Shown: positions 11,059-23,874 of the stretch, piece after piece
Layout of the letters: each line of letters opens with the position of its first letter
Numbering within the stretch: position 1 is the stretch's first letter
Assembly (NCBI GenBank): GCA_015179125.1
Contig: WHVA01000411.1
Coordinates: 39,759 to 103,758, forward strand
DNA: 64,000 nt
Source of the DNA: Gautieria morchelliformis
Taxonomy: Eukaryota; Basidiomycota; Agaricomycetes; Gomphales; Gomphaceae
Direction: 5' to 3'
Notes under the pieces: generated by a model
Told to the model about the DNA's origin: nothing
Seen by the model: only the letters and a program-made list of their open reading frames with translations
Database searches by the model: none
Translations under genes and position numbers: made by a program

Positions 11059-13573
11059 TGCCATGACACATTTATTTCCTATTGTCAAGATTGGTTTTTA
11101 GGCATTAATATCGTGTATTAGTGAACACAGCGGATGCCCGAATGACTTGTGTGAATAAGTATGCCATTCGGCGAATAGGTGAACCAATAAATGTTCACAA
11201 GATAAGAGGGCTGCCCGAGCGGAGCTCGCCCTATCCACAGTCGTAGCGAAATAGCCCATGGCACTTGACAATGTAACGTGCAAGGTGTCACGGAAGGGTT
11301 GTCTAAGTAGCGACAATCCCTTCACCGTCAGCACAGAAAATAGTTCGAAGGCTAAGGTAATGAAGATGAAGTATGAGAACTCACCAGTGATGCCTAAGTC
11401 CTCTTCTGGTCGAAGATAGAAATCTCCTGGAGAAGGCTCAAAAACGATGATCACAGTGAGGTCAAGTTTGCACAAGATGGACAACGTATGATAATTGAAC
11501 TGAGGAATGTACATGCGAATGCAAACTACTTATATCGAATGCTCGTAAGGTATCAGAGAATAGGAAAGAGGCCGTTGTGAGTCAGGGTTGGATAGGGGTG
11601 CGCAGTCATGATACTAAGTAGATGGAATAAACATACAATAGAGTGAGGGAAGAGTGCGAACATGAAATGACAGAGAGTAAAGGTGGCGAAGGCACTTATG
11701 TATGAAACCATGTCTTGGGACCCGCATACATGCTACCCTGCATGGACTCTTCGTCTACTGGGTTGATCCCGCACGACCTACGGAAAGGACATCCCGCGAA
11801 CACACTTTGGCCATACGAACACCCAATGGGGTTGGATTAAGAAGATGATGGGGTTAATGATGAACCATCATGCCGGGTGAATGGTATCAATTCATATTTG
11901 ATGGCGTGCCTGCTGGCGAATGATGCGAGCAGCGAATGGCTGTTCGGCGAATGCAACGAAGGGCGAACAGAGAGGACATAGGGGAGGAGTGGTCAAAGTG
12001 AGGGGCGAAGCCAAGCGAAGGCGGAGGAGGTATGGCGAAAGGGGAGACGGGGATACCAAGGTACAGGAAATACACAAGTCATGACAATCTGATCATAGGA
12101 ACACCATTGAAAGAGGGTTGAGCAGAGGAGGTGGTAGGACCAGTGATGAACCACCAGGTCGGTCCAAAGATGTCAATCGTGCGTTGATGGCGTGGCTATG
12201 GTGAGTGGCACGAACAGCGAAGATCGGTTGCCGAACAGGGAAAGGGCGATCGGAGCGAACATGGGAAATTGAGTGAGAAATGGGAGGATAGAGTATGCAA
12301 GTATGGGAAATAAACGCATCATGACACCTATACCCAGTCGCTCTGTCCTCCCATTCCTCACTCCACCTCTATGTTCGCTCTGATCGCCCTTCGCCGAGTT
12401 CGGTGATTTGCCTTCGCTGTTCGCATCATTCGCCATAGCCATGCCATCCAAAGATGATCGACGTCCTTTGACCGGCTTGGTGGTTCATCACTGGCCCTAT
12501 CACCTCCTCGGCTCAAACACCTTTCGATGTTCCTATGGTCGGATTGTCATGGCCCATGTATCCTGTGCCCAGCTATCCCTGTTTCCCCTTTCACCACTCT
12601 TCCTCCGTGTTTGCTCGGCTTCACCCTTCCCTTCGACCACGCCTCCTCTATGTCCTCTCCATTCACCCTTCACTACATTTGCCGACCGACCATTCACTGC
12701 TCGCATCATTCGCCAGCAGGCACGCCATCAAACACAATCGACATCCTCTACCCGGCGTGATGGTTCATCACTGGCCCCATCACCTTCCTAATGCAACCCC
12801 TTTAGGTGTTCATATGGCCAGGGATGCATTCGCGGGATGTCCTACCTGTAGGTCGTGTGGGATCAACCCAGCAGATGAAGAGTCTGTGCAGGGTGGCGTA
12901 TATGCAGGTCCCAAGGCGTGTTTTTGTACATAGGTGCGTTCACCCTCTTTCCTCTCCATCGTTTCATGTTCACGCTCCTTTTCCATTCTATTGAATGTTT
13001 ATTTCATCTATTTTGTATCATGACTACGCACCCCTATCCAACCCAGACTCATGACGGCCTCTTTCCTATTCGCTGTTACCATATGAGCATTCTATATAAG
13101 TAGTTCACATTCACATGTATATTCTCCAGTTCAATTATCATATGTCTAGCTTGTGCAAACTTGACCTCACTGTGATCGCCGTCTTGAGTCCTCTCCTGTA
13201 GATTCCCATCTTCGACCAGAGGAAGACTTGAGTACCACTGGTGAGTTTTTGTACTTCACCTTCGTTACCTTAGCCTTCGAACTATTCTCTGTGCTGTCAG
13301 CAAAGGGCTCTGAAGGAGCGCCTTCACTGGCGAAAGGATTGTTGCTACTTCAACAACCTTTTCGTGACACCTCGCACATTACATCATTGAGTGCCACGGG
13401 CTATTTTGCTACGACTGTAGATAGGGTGAGCTCCATTCGGGCAGCCCTCTTGCCTTCTGAACATCTATTGGCTCACCCTATTCGCCGAACGGCATACTTA
13501 TTCGCACAAGTTATTTGGGCATTTGCTGTGTTCACTAATACACGATATTAACGCCTAAAAACCAATCTTGACA
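11059..13573 (+). repeat. LTR family A, forward copy split by a second LTR A
   Basis: The LTR starts TGCCATGACACATTTATTTC at 11059, is interrupted at 11083, resumes at 12332 and ends ACCAATCTTGACA at 13573. The flanks are GGGTT at 11054-11058 and 13574-13578. It therefore inserted into the gag remnant first and was then hit 24 bp from its own end by another LTR A in inverse orientation. Confidence 0.85.
11083..12326 (-). repeat. Solo LTR family A, 1244 bp, TSD CCTAT, nested
   Basis: The inverse-orientation copy starts TGTCAAGATTGGTTT and ends GCATCATGACA. The TSD CCTAT is found at 11078-11082 and 12327-12331. It lies inside the forward LTR A of 11059-13573, so it is the younger event. It also makes a 1.2 kb inverted repeat with the following sequence. 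Confidence 0.9.
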
Positions 13574-13578
13574 GGGTT

Positions 13579-14792
13579 CAGCACTCAGCTTGTTGGGAAC
13601 TTTTCTGACACGCCCTCAGCCAGCACTGATAACTCAGCACCAGGGTACGGGTTGAGCTTATGGGGGGTTGGAATACTGGTGATGGAACAGGGGGCTTTCC
13701 GGGACACTCAAAGCACCTCGTACATGCCAAGCTTCGATTGTTGGTGTTACGCAGCTGCCTTCAGCACGAGTGTATGAACGGGTGATTGGCATTCTGAACA
13801 ACTGACTGTAGAGCGTTCAGATATACTGTTAAGAATATGTGTCATACTGAGGTTCGGCTCTAAACCAGAGCTGAACCAGGATTTCGGAACAGAGGGCTTG
13901 GCTTCAACCTCGTGGGTTGCACCCACTCAGTGTTCCACCCTAATTTTGGGAACAGGTTCAGCTATAAGCGGAGGATTGGGAATGGTATCAGGCGGGAGAT
14001 TTTAGTGTACAAGGAGCTAAGTTGATATCTGAACTGAGGAACTACTATACAAGACTTGGGGGTTTATATAGTAAAGTAGTATGCAGGGTCAGGGGATCAA
14101 TGACCGGAACTAGCAGACAGGGGGAACAAAGGGTTGAACATACGGGAACCAACTAAGAAGGGGAATCAGGGGTGATGGAAAGGTACAAAGATAACCTGAG
14201 GACAGCCAAGTGAACCCAAGGTTCCCGAGTGAGTACCGAAGCTGAGGCTTTGGGACCAGACTCAGGAATGGATCATAACACTGGGGAGCATATATGCTGG
14301 ACAAGTCCTTTTATAGGGAATACATGTATGCTACTGGCGAATGAGAAAGAGGCCGGGTGGTTCAGAACATTATAAAGGATGCACAGTCGCATTACAAACA
14401 AAGGGGAGATATACTGTATAGAGTGAAAACTTCAGCGAAGCTAATTCTGACCAGAAAGAGGGGCTTCTGAAAGATTAATACAGACTACAAGCCTTGGCAG
14501 CTCCCACTGTTCTGTCCAGGGGAAGTACTAGTCCCATTGATCCCAACCTGCATTGAGGCTGCAACTGGCACTATACGAATGCATCCTGGGCATGTGGGTC
14601 TTTCCTACTGGACCGGAGCGAATGTCTAACTGACGCTTTCATGGAGTGGGAGTTTAAGAGATGATGGGTTCTATGATGGATGATGGCCCCAACAACCAGG
14701 GTCCTGATGGGAATGATGGGATCAGTGAATGCAAAAGGGATACTGCAAAGAATACTTCGGTGAAGCATTCGAAGGTCTGACAGCAGGGTTGA
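13579..14792. other. Gag-element leader and unassigned repeat DNA
   Basis: The first about 200 bases continue the gag remnant of 10357-11053. The remainder (about 13800-14792) holds no convincing ORF. A TGTTAAGAATATG at about 13829 could begin an LTR, but I could not find the partner end or a TSD. Confidence 0.35.
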
Positions 14793-15888
14793 TGTCAGGG
14801 GACACCTGGTTTTCCAGTTCCAACTCCATGCCAAGTTCCAACTCCATTTCCAATTCCACTTCCAGTTCCACTTCAATCTCTAACTTCCGCTCTCAGAACA
14901 GTGTCAGAAGTCAAGTGACTCACATAGTAGGTGGCATTAAGGGTTGATCAAGGGTCAGGTCAAGGGGATGCAGGATTGATGGCAAGTGCCGAGTGTTGTC
15001 CCTGGCTGCGGAGCTTAGTATAATACAGGCTCACTGACATTGGGGGTCCTTAGACTTTTCTCTTCAGATTTCCCCTTGTCAGGTGAGAATCCTGTTATGT
15101 ATTGGAAATCCCAGAGATCGGAACTGGAAAGGACAGTGGCTTCAACTTATGTGTTGCGCCCCTGAACTATCGTCCTAAGTATTTTGGATTTGAGTTCTGG
15201 AGGTTAGAGAAGGTGGAAGTCGAGAGGTGGGCACTGAGAGTCAGAGGCCAGAGATCAGAGGTTGGAAGAGGCGGAGGAAAGAGTATCGAAGGCAGAGAGA
15301 GATACAGAGCTTGCAAGACTTGCTGTGCTAAGAAGAGGAGATAGTGTGAAGGAGTTCACATATTGAAGTCGATTATCTGATTGCAGAAACGGAGACATAC
15401 ATGCGGGGTTTTATACAAAGAGCTGAGACAACAGGTAATAGGGTAGTACTAAGAACATTCCAGAGGGAGCAGAAATCGGATGGACATATGGGGTAAGTAA
15501 CTAATGTGGAACAAAGGGACAACAAGGGGGTGCAGGGTAGAGTAAGAACAATGGCAAAAGAGCAAAGGGTGCATAAGTACAATGGGCATCGGAACAAGCA
15601 GAAATCCGGAGATGGTATCTTGCTGTGCTCAGGGTCGAGCACAGGGGCCGATGAATAGAGTCGTCCAGGGGCACTGAAGAACAAGGGTTCAAGATTGTGG
15701 GATGTGGATGTTGCGAAATAGAGTCAGAGGTCTGCGGAGGTGTTCTGGCGGTGGCGGAGATGGTCGAGCAGCATGGTCGTAGCAAATCCCCTCTCTTATA
15801 CACTCAGTTCATTTATACATACTTCGGATTTCCCCTTGTCAGTTGTGTGGTAGTGTGACCTCCACAGCCAGCTAGGGTTGCCCTTACA
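14793..15888 (+). repeat. 5' LTR of gypsy B, interrupted by a solo LTR
   Basis: The LTR starts TGTCAGGGGACACC and ends GGGTTGCCCTTACA. Without the 692-bp insertion and its TSD it is about 399 bp, matching the uninterrupted copy at 59786-60182. It contains imperfect CCAGTTCCAACTCC-type repeats and a TATAATACAGG box. The gag reading frame begins about 110 bp downstream, so this is the 5' LTR. Confidence 0.8.
15093..15784 (-). repeat. Solo LTR family C, 692 bp, TSD AATCC
   Basis: This insertion in the gypsy B 5' LTR begins TGTTATGTATTGG and ends GTCGTAGCA (TG...CA). The TSD AATCC occurs at 15088-15092 and 15785-15789. Its sequence recurs in both orientations at 52480-53515, with shared stretches such as GGTTTTATACAAAGA and GTGCAGGGTAGAGT. 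Confidence 0.85.
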
Positions 15889-15999
15889 GCAGAAAAGTCT
15901 CTCCACTAGAGGACCAGCACCATACTGCACATTGCATTCACCATAGGTGTGTTCGGAATCTGAGACAGTGACTCAGAGATTGCAACCTCTTCCACGCAC

Positions 16000-17412
16000 A
16001 TGGCGTATGACAGCCCTTCTTCTTACGTCGAGCTCCCAACACTGGAAATCCCGTCCCATACTTCTCCTCCTTCGGACATGGATACAGATGATCGTCCTTG
16101 GAATTTGGAGGAGGAGTTGACGCGGAACTGGATGAAGACTGACGCGATTGAAACAGCCTTACAAATGATTTTGGCTAAGTTAGATATTCCACAAAGTGGT
16201 GGAAATGTAATGCAGTATGAGTCATATTTCAGAAAAGTGGAGGTAGCGGAAGAGAGGATGTCCATGAAGTTAGCAAAGGTCAAACCCGCAACTCCGGCAG
16301 GCTTTGACAGAGATCAGGAGAAGGGACGTGCCTTCTTCAACACATGCAGCATCTAGTTCACAATTGTTGGAGACCTCTTTCCGAACGACCAGGCTCGGAT
16401 TCACTGGGCATTGTCCTTTTTTCAAGTTGGACCGCGCAGCCCATTTCGCAAACAAGGTGATCCAACATGAAGCAAAGGGCAAGGGCAACTACTTCCAGGA
16501 TTGGGACACCTTTGAGAAAACCTTCTCCGACCAGGTCTGTCTGAAAAACGAGCAACTCACAGCCCTCACAAAGCTTGAGGGGACCAGCTGGTACCAGGCC
16601 AAGGATCTGGTCAATGACTACATTGATTGCTTCCAGGAGCTCATTGATCTTGCTGAATACAATGATGTCAAGACAATCGTCATCAAATTCCAACAAGGAC
16701 TAGATCCGACACTCCAGAACCATCTCACACTGCTTGGGATGGAGCTCCGGATTTCAATGACCTGGAAGGGTGGTACCAAAGTGCGCAAAGGGTGCCCCCA
16801 AGCCCTCGACATCCGGCTTATGACCATGGAGGAGAAACTCGAGCTCCTTCCAGAGTTCCTCGCACTGGCAGACATAAGGAGAGTGTCCACTGTGGAAGAA
16901 AGTTCTGAAAATGTGGAACATGGTGCATCAGAAGTGGAAGATGCGTCGGATTTTGTGACACACAGCGGGTGAGAGGTGTGCCCCTGCTGCCTGTACATAA
17001 CTAGTTTGCCTGTCTTGAAGTATATAATGAGAAGCCCCCACTCCCCTCACTTCGTGCAGACCCACTGGATAAAGTCACACAAAAGCCAAACCCGACATCC
17101 TGTCCATTCCACATCCACCCTTGGGAGAGATGCCTCCCAAAGTGCTATGTTGTTGCTGCCACCCCTGGCCCCAAGTCACTGGTCATTAAGGTGGAGAGAC
17201 AGATACAGCAGAAGTCAAATCTGGACCCGCCCTTGTCGATGGCGGGCCACTGGTCAGTTTAAGGACCAGGACTACGTGGAATGGAACCGACTGACCACAT
17301 GGAAGTTGCAACGTGCAATCCCAGTGTTCAATGTGGATGGAAGCCCCAATGAGGCATGGTCTATCACAGAAATAGTAGACACAATTCTCCGCTACAATGG
17401 ACACACACAATG
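16000..17412 (+). pseudogene. Gypsy B gag and start of protease, truncated
   Basis: The gag N-terminus starts at 16000 (MAYDSPSSYVELPTLE). A frameshift within 16304-16356 moves it to the frame 16304-16972, which has the capsid boxes NEQLTALTKLEGTSWYQ, YIDCFQELIDLAEYN and IKFQQGLDPTLQN. Further downstream (17280-17405) another frame reads as gypsy protease flank: IPVFNVDGSPNEAWSITEI and ILRYNGHTQ. The copia element begins directly after this and the rest of pol is missing. A closely related gag occurs at 37200-38329. Confidence 0.8.
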
Positions 17413-17901
17413 TGTTGGGTGCATTTATGCTCCTGCACCAAAATCAAGCATAATATGTTCGATTTAGTGTATGGTGTTTCAATCTCTTCTCATATTGTTC
17501 TTGTACCATGCATTCACTTCTCTGCTTATTTTCGAAATTTTCTAGTCACTCTCTACCTCTCCATTTCATTCTGTTATTTCTATTTTCACAGGCGGCTGCA
17601 CCCAGCGGAGTTTGAAATGACTTCGACGCGCGAGCCCTTGGGCGCTAAAGGGCCGGGTGCACGTATATGCTCTCTGAGACAGAATAATACTCCTCTCCCA
17701 GTGACAATAAATTCACTGAGAGAGGCGAGTAGTATCTTTCATATTTACCTAGCATGTTGACTGAAAATCATGTAGTGTATTTGATTCTAGGTATTGTATT
17801 AATATAACAGTGACAATAAATTCACTGAGAGAGTGTATTTGATTCTAGCTTTCTAAGAACTCAACCGAACCTTCCCTGCCATAGCCCCTGAGTTGCTAAC
17901 A
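17413..17901 (+). repeat. 5' LTR of copia element, 489 bp
   Basis: The LTR starts TGTTGGGTGCATTTATGCTC and ends GAGTTGCTAACA. It contains two copies of CAGTGACAATAAATTCACTG, a near-palindrome. It is nearly identical to 22563-23051. Confidence 0.9.
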
Positions 17902-17911
17902 AGTTAAGCTT

Positions 17912-20900
17912 TTGGGTGTGGAGAAGCTTGCAACAGATGGAAGTAATTGGCCTCTGTGGCGAGCTACTCTCACAAGTTATTTTGAGTCCAAAAATCTACT
18001 CAGGCATATAGAAGGGAGAGCCATTCGACATCCTGATCCTCCAGTCATGCCCCCAGGCCATATTCTTACAGAAGCTGAGGAAACTCAGATTGAGAAGGCT
18101 GAGGAGAAGCTGGAAAAGTATCTTGCCAGAGAAGGACAGGCAAAAACCCAAATAATTGTCTCAGTGTCAGAGTCACTAGCTCTGATGCTACAGAAGAAGC
18201 ATACAGCAAAAGAAGTCTGGGATGCATTGGTCAATGAGATGACCAAAAAGCCCAAGATGGTCCTCACCAACCTACAGAGACAGCTTCGCAGTATGGGGTG
18301 TCCTGAGGATGGAGACTTGAGAGATCACTTGGACAAGGCCCAAGACCTCTATGCTCGTCTTAATGAGATGGGAGCCAGAATTTCTGAAGGAGAGTTCACA
18401 GACATCATCCTTGCGTCACTTCCACCCTCCTATGAGGCAGTTATGAATGCCCTTACCACGTCGCTCGAAGAATGTGGAATGCCCTTAGTTCCTGATGATA
18501 TTATCAGAGTACTAAAGGCTCAATACGACAGGAGAAAGACCCTTAATATTTCACAAGAAGAGCAGGCATTTATTGGTTCATCTACGAAAGGGCAGAAGGG
18601 CCGGCAAGACCCGAAGGTGCATACATGCAATAATTGCCACAAGCCTGGACATGCTATTGAGAGTTGCTGGGCTAAAGGAGGTGGTAAAGAAGGCCAGGGG
18701 ACACGTTAGAAGAAGAAAGCAAAAGCCAAAAAGAAGAAGGGCAAAGCCAAGGCAAATGTTGCCGAAGAAGTGTCTTCTGAGGAGGATGAGAGTGGCAGTC
18801 CAGCCGCTTTCGCCAACTTCGACTGCTCTAATTTGAGTAGTTTATCTCTGGACACTGTTGTTATCCTCGACACTGGAACGATCGCACATATGACCCCTCA
18901 CAAGAATTTATTGAGGGATTACAGTCCATTCTCACAGCCGCGCACAATTCGTGCAGCCAACAAAGGCACTTTTGATGCCTTCGGTTCAGGCTCACTCGTG
19001 CTATCTAATAAAGTTGGAGATAAGACTGTGAACATTACATTGAAGGATACGTTCTACGCGCCCAAAATGGCTGTTACCCTCATCTCGATCGGCCGGTGCG
19101 ATGATGCAGGCTATAACACTCAGATAGCCGATCAGAAATGCACAATATCCAATTGTAAAGGCAGGATATTGATGCAAGCACCGAAGCTGAATGGCTTATA
19201 TCGATTTGACTTACAACACACAAGTGCCGAAGCGCATATATGCGCATCAGCCATGGAGATACATCAGAAAATGGGGCACATTTCACAAAAGTCCCTACAG
19301 CATTTGCTCAACCGTGGCATGATATTAGGCATTGAATTGAGCTCAAAAGGTGACAAGGTTGTTTGCGATGCGTGCATTCAAGCCAAGATTGCACATAAAT
19401 CACTTCCTCAAGAACCCAGAAGCCGATCTTCAAAATTCGGTGACAGAATTTATTCTGATGTCTGGGGACCAGCGAGACACTCCACAATTGACAAGAAATC
19501 CTATTACGTGTCTTTCATCGACGACTACTCAAGGGAATCGGTTATCTATTTGATGGCAAACAAATCGGAAGCATTTTCAAAATACAAACTCTACGAGGCC
19601 TTGATGCTTCGACAGAGGAATGTGCACATTAAAGCACTTGTTTCTGACAGAGGGGGCGAATACACAAGCTCGGAATTCGAACAGCACTTAGCCAAGAAAG
19701 GCACGAAGCATCGGTTAACCGTGCACGACACCCCAGAGTCAAATGGTGTTGCTGAACGTCTAAACCGAACTCTAGTTGAAAGAGCTCGTGCCAGGCTATT
19801 AGAATCAAGTCTTCCTAAGACCCTATGGGGGCATGCAATTTTGCACGCCAACTATCTTAGGAATAGGACGCATACAAGAGCTTTGCCAGACAAAACCCCT
19901 TTTGAAATGATCCATCACGAGAAACCGAACCTGAAGGACATACACGTGTGGGGAATTGAAGTCTACGTTAAAGTCAAAGAGGGAAACAAACTAGCAGCCC
20001 GTGCCAAAAGAGCTCGGTGGATAGGAATCTCTGGACAGAGCCATGGTCACTGTATCTATTGGCCTGACTCTCAGAAGGTTTCTGTCGAGCGGAATGTTAT
20101 ATTTGACTCAGAGATGAAGGGGGGCAAAGCTCCAATCATTTCTATTGAAGAGTCACAGCTACCTACGTCCAGAAAGGTGATACAGGCCATTTCGGCGCCA
20201 GCACCTATGCCTAGTCACTTAGTCAGCGAGGAGGCAAAGATCGAGGAAATCGATGATGATGAACCAGAGGAACGTCTGAAAGAGCTGCAACCCAGTCAGA
20301 CTGTTGATGTCAGACCTAAAGAAGCTGCTCCAATAAGGAGAAGCGAGAGGATCCGTCAGCAGCAGGTGCAGCCGGCCCCAAGTGGTCCCGTAACAAGATC
20401 TAAAGCTAAGAGACATGCTGGTGCAGACATCACTACACTAGCTTACAAGGACATTGAGGACCATCAAGACAAATTATTCGAACAAGATTTACCCTCTGAA
20501 ACTGATGGCATCAGTGATTATAACCTTGCCATCAGTACACTTTCGACCTCTGATCAAAACAAAGATAAAGTGCTGCCGGATTTGAATCAGACTGAGCCTA
20601 GCAATGCAGATGAAGCCTTAAATGATCCTATGTGGAAAGCATCAATGGATAAAGAGTACAAGGTGCTACTCGACAAAGGTGTATGGGAAGTGGTTAAACC
20701 ACCTCCTGGGGCAAATATTGTCGGAAATAGATGGGTATTCCTCTGGAAACGCAATCCAGAAGGCGAACCCATTACACCTAGATCGAGGATGGTCGCCCAA
20801 GGCTTTACACAAAGTTTTGGAGTCAACTACAATGAAACCTATGCACGCGTTGCTTGGATGACTTCCTTATGGATTATATGTGCCATTGCTGCCAGGAACA

Positions 20901-22549
20901 ATTGGCCTATTCATCAAATGGATGTGGACAGTGCGTATTTGAATGCTACACTGCCAGAACCTATTTACATGAGACAGCCGTATGGATATGAGACCAGAGA
21001 CAAAGATGATGTCCTCCTGCTGAAGAAAGCACTTTATGGCCTCAAACAGTCTGGAAGGGAATGGTACAAACGTCTGAGTGGTGAATTTCTCAAGTTAGGA
21101 TTCACTAAATCAGCTTCGGATGGAGCTGTATTTTGCAGACGTGGGCCGAGAGGGCATGCGATTATTGCAACGGCAGTGGATGACCTCACTATCACAGCTG
21201 AGAGTCAACCAACCCTCGATGGGGTAAAGCATGACCTTGCCCAGATCTTCAGTATGAAAGATCTAGGCAAGATCCATTGGCTTTTGAACCTCAAAATCAA
21301 AAGAGATTGGAAGAACAAATCGATTGCAATATCACAAGCCGCATACATCCAGAAAATCATCAAAAAATTCAATCTGGATGATGCCAAAACATTTTCCACG
21401 CCTCTCGACCCAGCCGTTAAATTATCCAGAGACCAATGCCCTTCTACAGATGAAGACAAACAGAAGATGTCAAAAATTCCATACAGACAAGCGATAGGAT
21501 CATTGATGTGGGCAGCAGTAGCCACTTGACCAGACATTGCATTCGCAGTGTCACTACTTTCTCAATTCCTCGAAAACCCAGGTCTAACTCATTGGAATGC
21601 AGTCAAACGTGTCTTTAAATATCTAAAAGGCACGATGGACTACAAATTGACACTTGGGAAGAATCGAGACGGTGTGAGGGCAACACTAATGACGAAGCCA
21701 CAACCAAAGATACTCAAGGAGATAAGAGCCGATACTAGGACAATGACCAATTGTGTAGTGGGTATCCTCAGGTTATAACTCTACCAACGATAGATACATG
21801 GGGACTTGCCTGTGTAGTGGGTATCCTCAGAGATCAAGCTGAGGAGACGCCACCACACGGGCTACAGTCTTATAGCGCTGGCAAGGCTTACATAATAGGG
21901 GAGACCGAAACTTGTAGAAGGTTACGGAAAGTGACATGTGACAGAATGTGACAGAATGTGACATGTGACAGAAGGTGACGGAAGGTTATGGAAACTGACG
22001 GAAGGTGACGGAAACTCATGGAAGGAAATAGAAACTTGTGGAAGGAAATAGAAACTTGTGGAAGGAAACGTGTGAACCCTGACAGACGGCCTCATTGGGT
22101 ATTCAGATGCGGATTGGGCTTCACAAGAGCACAGGCACTCATACTCGGCTTATATTTTTCAGATTGATGGAGGGACAGTATCATGGAGTTGTCAAAAACA
22201 ATCCATAGTAGCCCTATCATCAACTGAAGCCGAATTCGTTGCCCTGACTCATGCGAGCAAAGAAGCCTTATGGATGCGCCACTTTATTTCTGAAGTATTC
22301 CAACCGCTGAATTGTCCCATCAAACTTTATTCAGACAATCAATCAGCCATTGCCATTGTCTATGGCACTCAACAACACACGAGGACCAAACATTTCGACA
22401 TTAGATTATATTTCATCCAAGATATAGTCGAAGATGGAGATATTAAGCTTGTGTACCTGCCAACGGAACACATGCTAGCCGATCTTCTCACTAAAGGACT
22501 TCCTAGTCCTAGAGTGAGAATCCTCAACGAGAGAATCGGAATATATTAA
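17912..22549 (+). pseudogene. Copia gag-pol, two nonsense codons and one LTR insertion
   Basis: A single frame runs through the region. Gag (about residues 1-265) ends with the knuckle CNNCHKPGHAIESC. A TAG at 18707-18709 separates it from pol, which continues in the same frame. Pol has protease (VVILDTGTIAHM), GAG-pre-integrase (HQKMGHIS...CDACIQAK), integrase core (DVWGPA...FIDDYSR...ESNGVAERLNR), RT (QMDVDSAYLNA, LYGLKQSGREWY, AVDDLTI) and, after TGA 21527-21529, the [12 protein letters not shown] block. The TGA sits where copia proteins have Arg in R-P-D-I, so CGA became TGA. RNase H (YSDADWASQ, STEAEF, DNQSA, KHFDIR) follows the 412-bp insertion, which keeps the frame by chance. No ATG start is present near the LTR. 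Confidence 0.9.
21673..22084. repeat. Solo LTR, 412 bp, TSD GACGG, inside copia pol
   Basis: The insertion starts TGTGAGGGCAACAC and ends GAACCCTGACA and is flanked by GACGG at 21668-21672 and 22085-22089. Removing it restores the copia reading KNRDG-LIGYSDADW. It contains two copies of TGTGTAGTGGGTATCCTCAG (21749 and 21811) and a cluster of short GGAAGGTGACGGAAA-like repeats near its right end. Confidence 0.8.
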
Positions 22550-22562
22550 GCTTGAGGGGGCG

Positions 22563-23051
22563 TGTTGGGTGCATTTATGCTCCTGCACCAAAATCAAGCA
22601 TAATATGTTCGATTTATTGTATGGTGTTTCAATCTCTTCTCATATTGTTCTTGTACCATGCATTCACTTCTCTACTTATTTTCGAAATTTTCCAGTCACT
22701 CCCTACCTCTCCATTTCATTCTGTTATTTCTATTTTCACAGGCGGCTGCACCCAGCGGAGTTTGAAATGACTTCGACGCGCGAGCCCTTGGGTGCTAAAG
22801 GGCCGGGTGCAGGTATATGCAGTCTGAGACAGAATAATACTCCTCTCCCAGTGACAATAAATTCACTGAGAGAGGCGAGTAGTATTCTTTGTATTTTCAT
22901 AACATGTTGACTGAAAATCATGTAGTACATTTGATTCTAGGTATTGTACTAATATGACAGTGACAATAAATTCACTGAGAGAGTACATTTGATTCTAGCT
23001 TTCTAAGAACTCAACCGAACCTTCCCTGCCATAGCCCCTGAGTTGCTAACA
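22563..23051 (+). repeat. 3' LTR of copia element, 489 bp
   Basis: Same start and end as the 5' LTR. It follows the RNase H stop and a short polypurine tract. The differences from the 5' LTR cluster in CG/TG-type positions, for example GGCGCTAAAG against GGTGCTAAAG. Confidence 0.9.
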
Positions 23052-23874
23052 ATCAGCAGCCAGACGTAAGGAATGGATTCGAAACTTAGTTACTTACCAT
23101 ATGCATATGGTAGAAAAAGGGGTGCATTGCATAAAACTCGGGGAAGTCTAATATTCAGTCACCTTTTTTGTCATAGCTTGTTCAGCCAGTGGATTGGTTC
23201 GAAATGGATAATACTGATGTTGCATTATTTCACAATGCTCCCCACTCAGTGGTACCTATTTTTGGTGTAGAATACAATGATTTTAATCTGTATAATGTTC
23301 AGGTGCATGTTGGGTTCTTCTTCAAGGCCTTCAATTGATTGACCAAGTTAGTCTTCACACCCCTATCATAATTTTGGGTGTAATTCTAGAGTATCACCAT
23401 CAACATCCACTATTGCATCGTCCATGGCATCTACACTGCTGGTTCGTCTATCCTCAGTTGACTATTCATCACTCATACTCCTGTTAGCCTGCACTCGAGC
23501 TTGCAGCCCCTTCAAAGAAGCGGCTCTTGAGTATACATGAACTGCCAGCCACTGCAGCAACATCTCTGGACTTATCATTGACTGCCAAGCAGTTAGGGAA
23601 ATCAACCGACATTGATATGTCTCCCCTTCGTGCACCACTCATTGATTCTCAGGGGTAAGCTACCAATACGATCAAGATGCTAAGTCCAATTAAAACACCT
23701 TCAAGGATAACCTTTATAGATTTGACCGCTTCTCCGGATGATGTTTCCATGACTAGTGCCTCTGATAATGATGGGACTAGTGATATAGTTGAGATTCTTT
23801 CCTCTGCTTCATCAGACTTACCGTCACCCATTTCCTTGATTCAATGACGTCACATCAGATCTTCCACTGCTGGT
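23052..23874. other. Unassigned stretch before the MULE transposase
   Basis: No gene recognised. A short open stretch from about 23207 (MDNTDVALFHNAPHSVV) looks coding-like but stops by 23335. It may be the worn N-terminal part of the MULE or another transposon. No clear terminal inverted repeat was found. Confidence 0.35.

Larger units (their letters stand above)
17413..23051 (+). mobile_element. Ty1/copia retrotransposon, complete with both LTRs, inactivated
   Basis: The element has two 489-bp LTRs (17413-17901 and 22563-23051) that differ at roughly 20 sites by eye, so the insertion is moderately young. Between them one frame encodes gag, protease, integrase, RT and RNase H, the Ty1/copia order. 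A polypurine tract (GAGGGGG) precedes the 3' LTR. The flanks CAATG (17408-17412) and ATCAG (23052-23056) do not match, so no TSD is visible. The gypsy B protease to its left does not resume to its right. Only 10 bp separate the 5' LTR from gag, so the leader and primer-binding site appear deleted. Confidence 0.9.

Noticed and set aside
21661-22090. The copia interruption as an intron
   Set aside because: No GT...AG boundaries; TG...CA ends and a GACGG duplication identify it as an LTR insertion.
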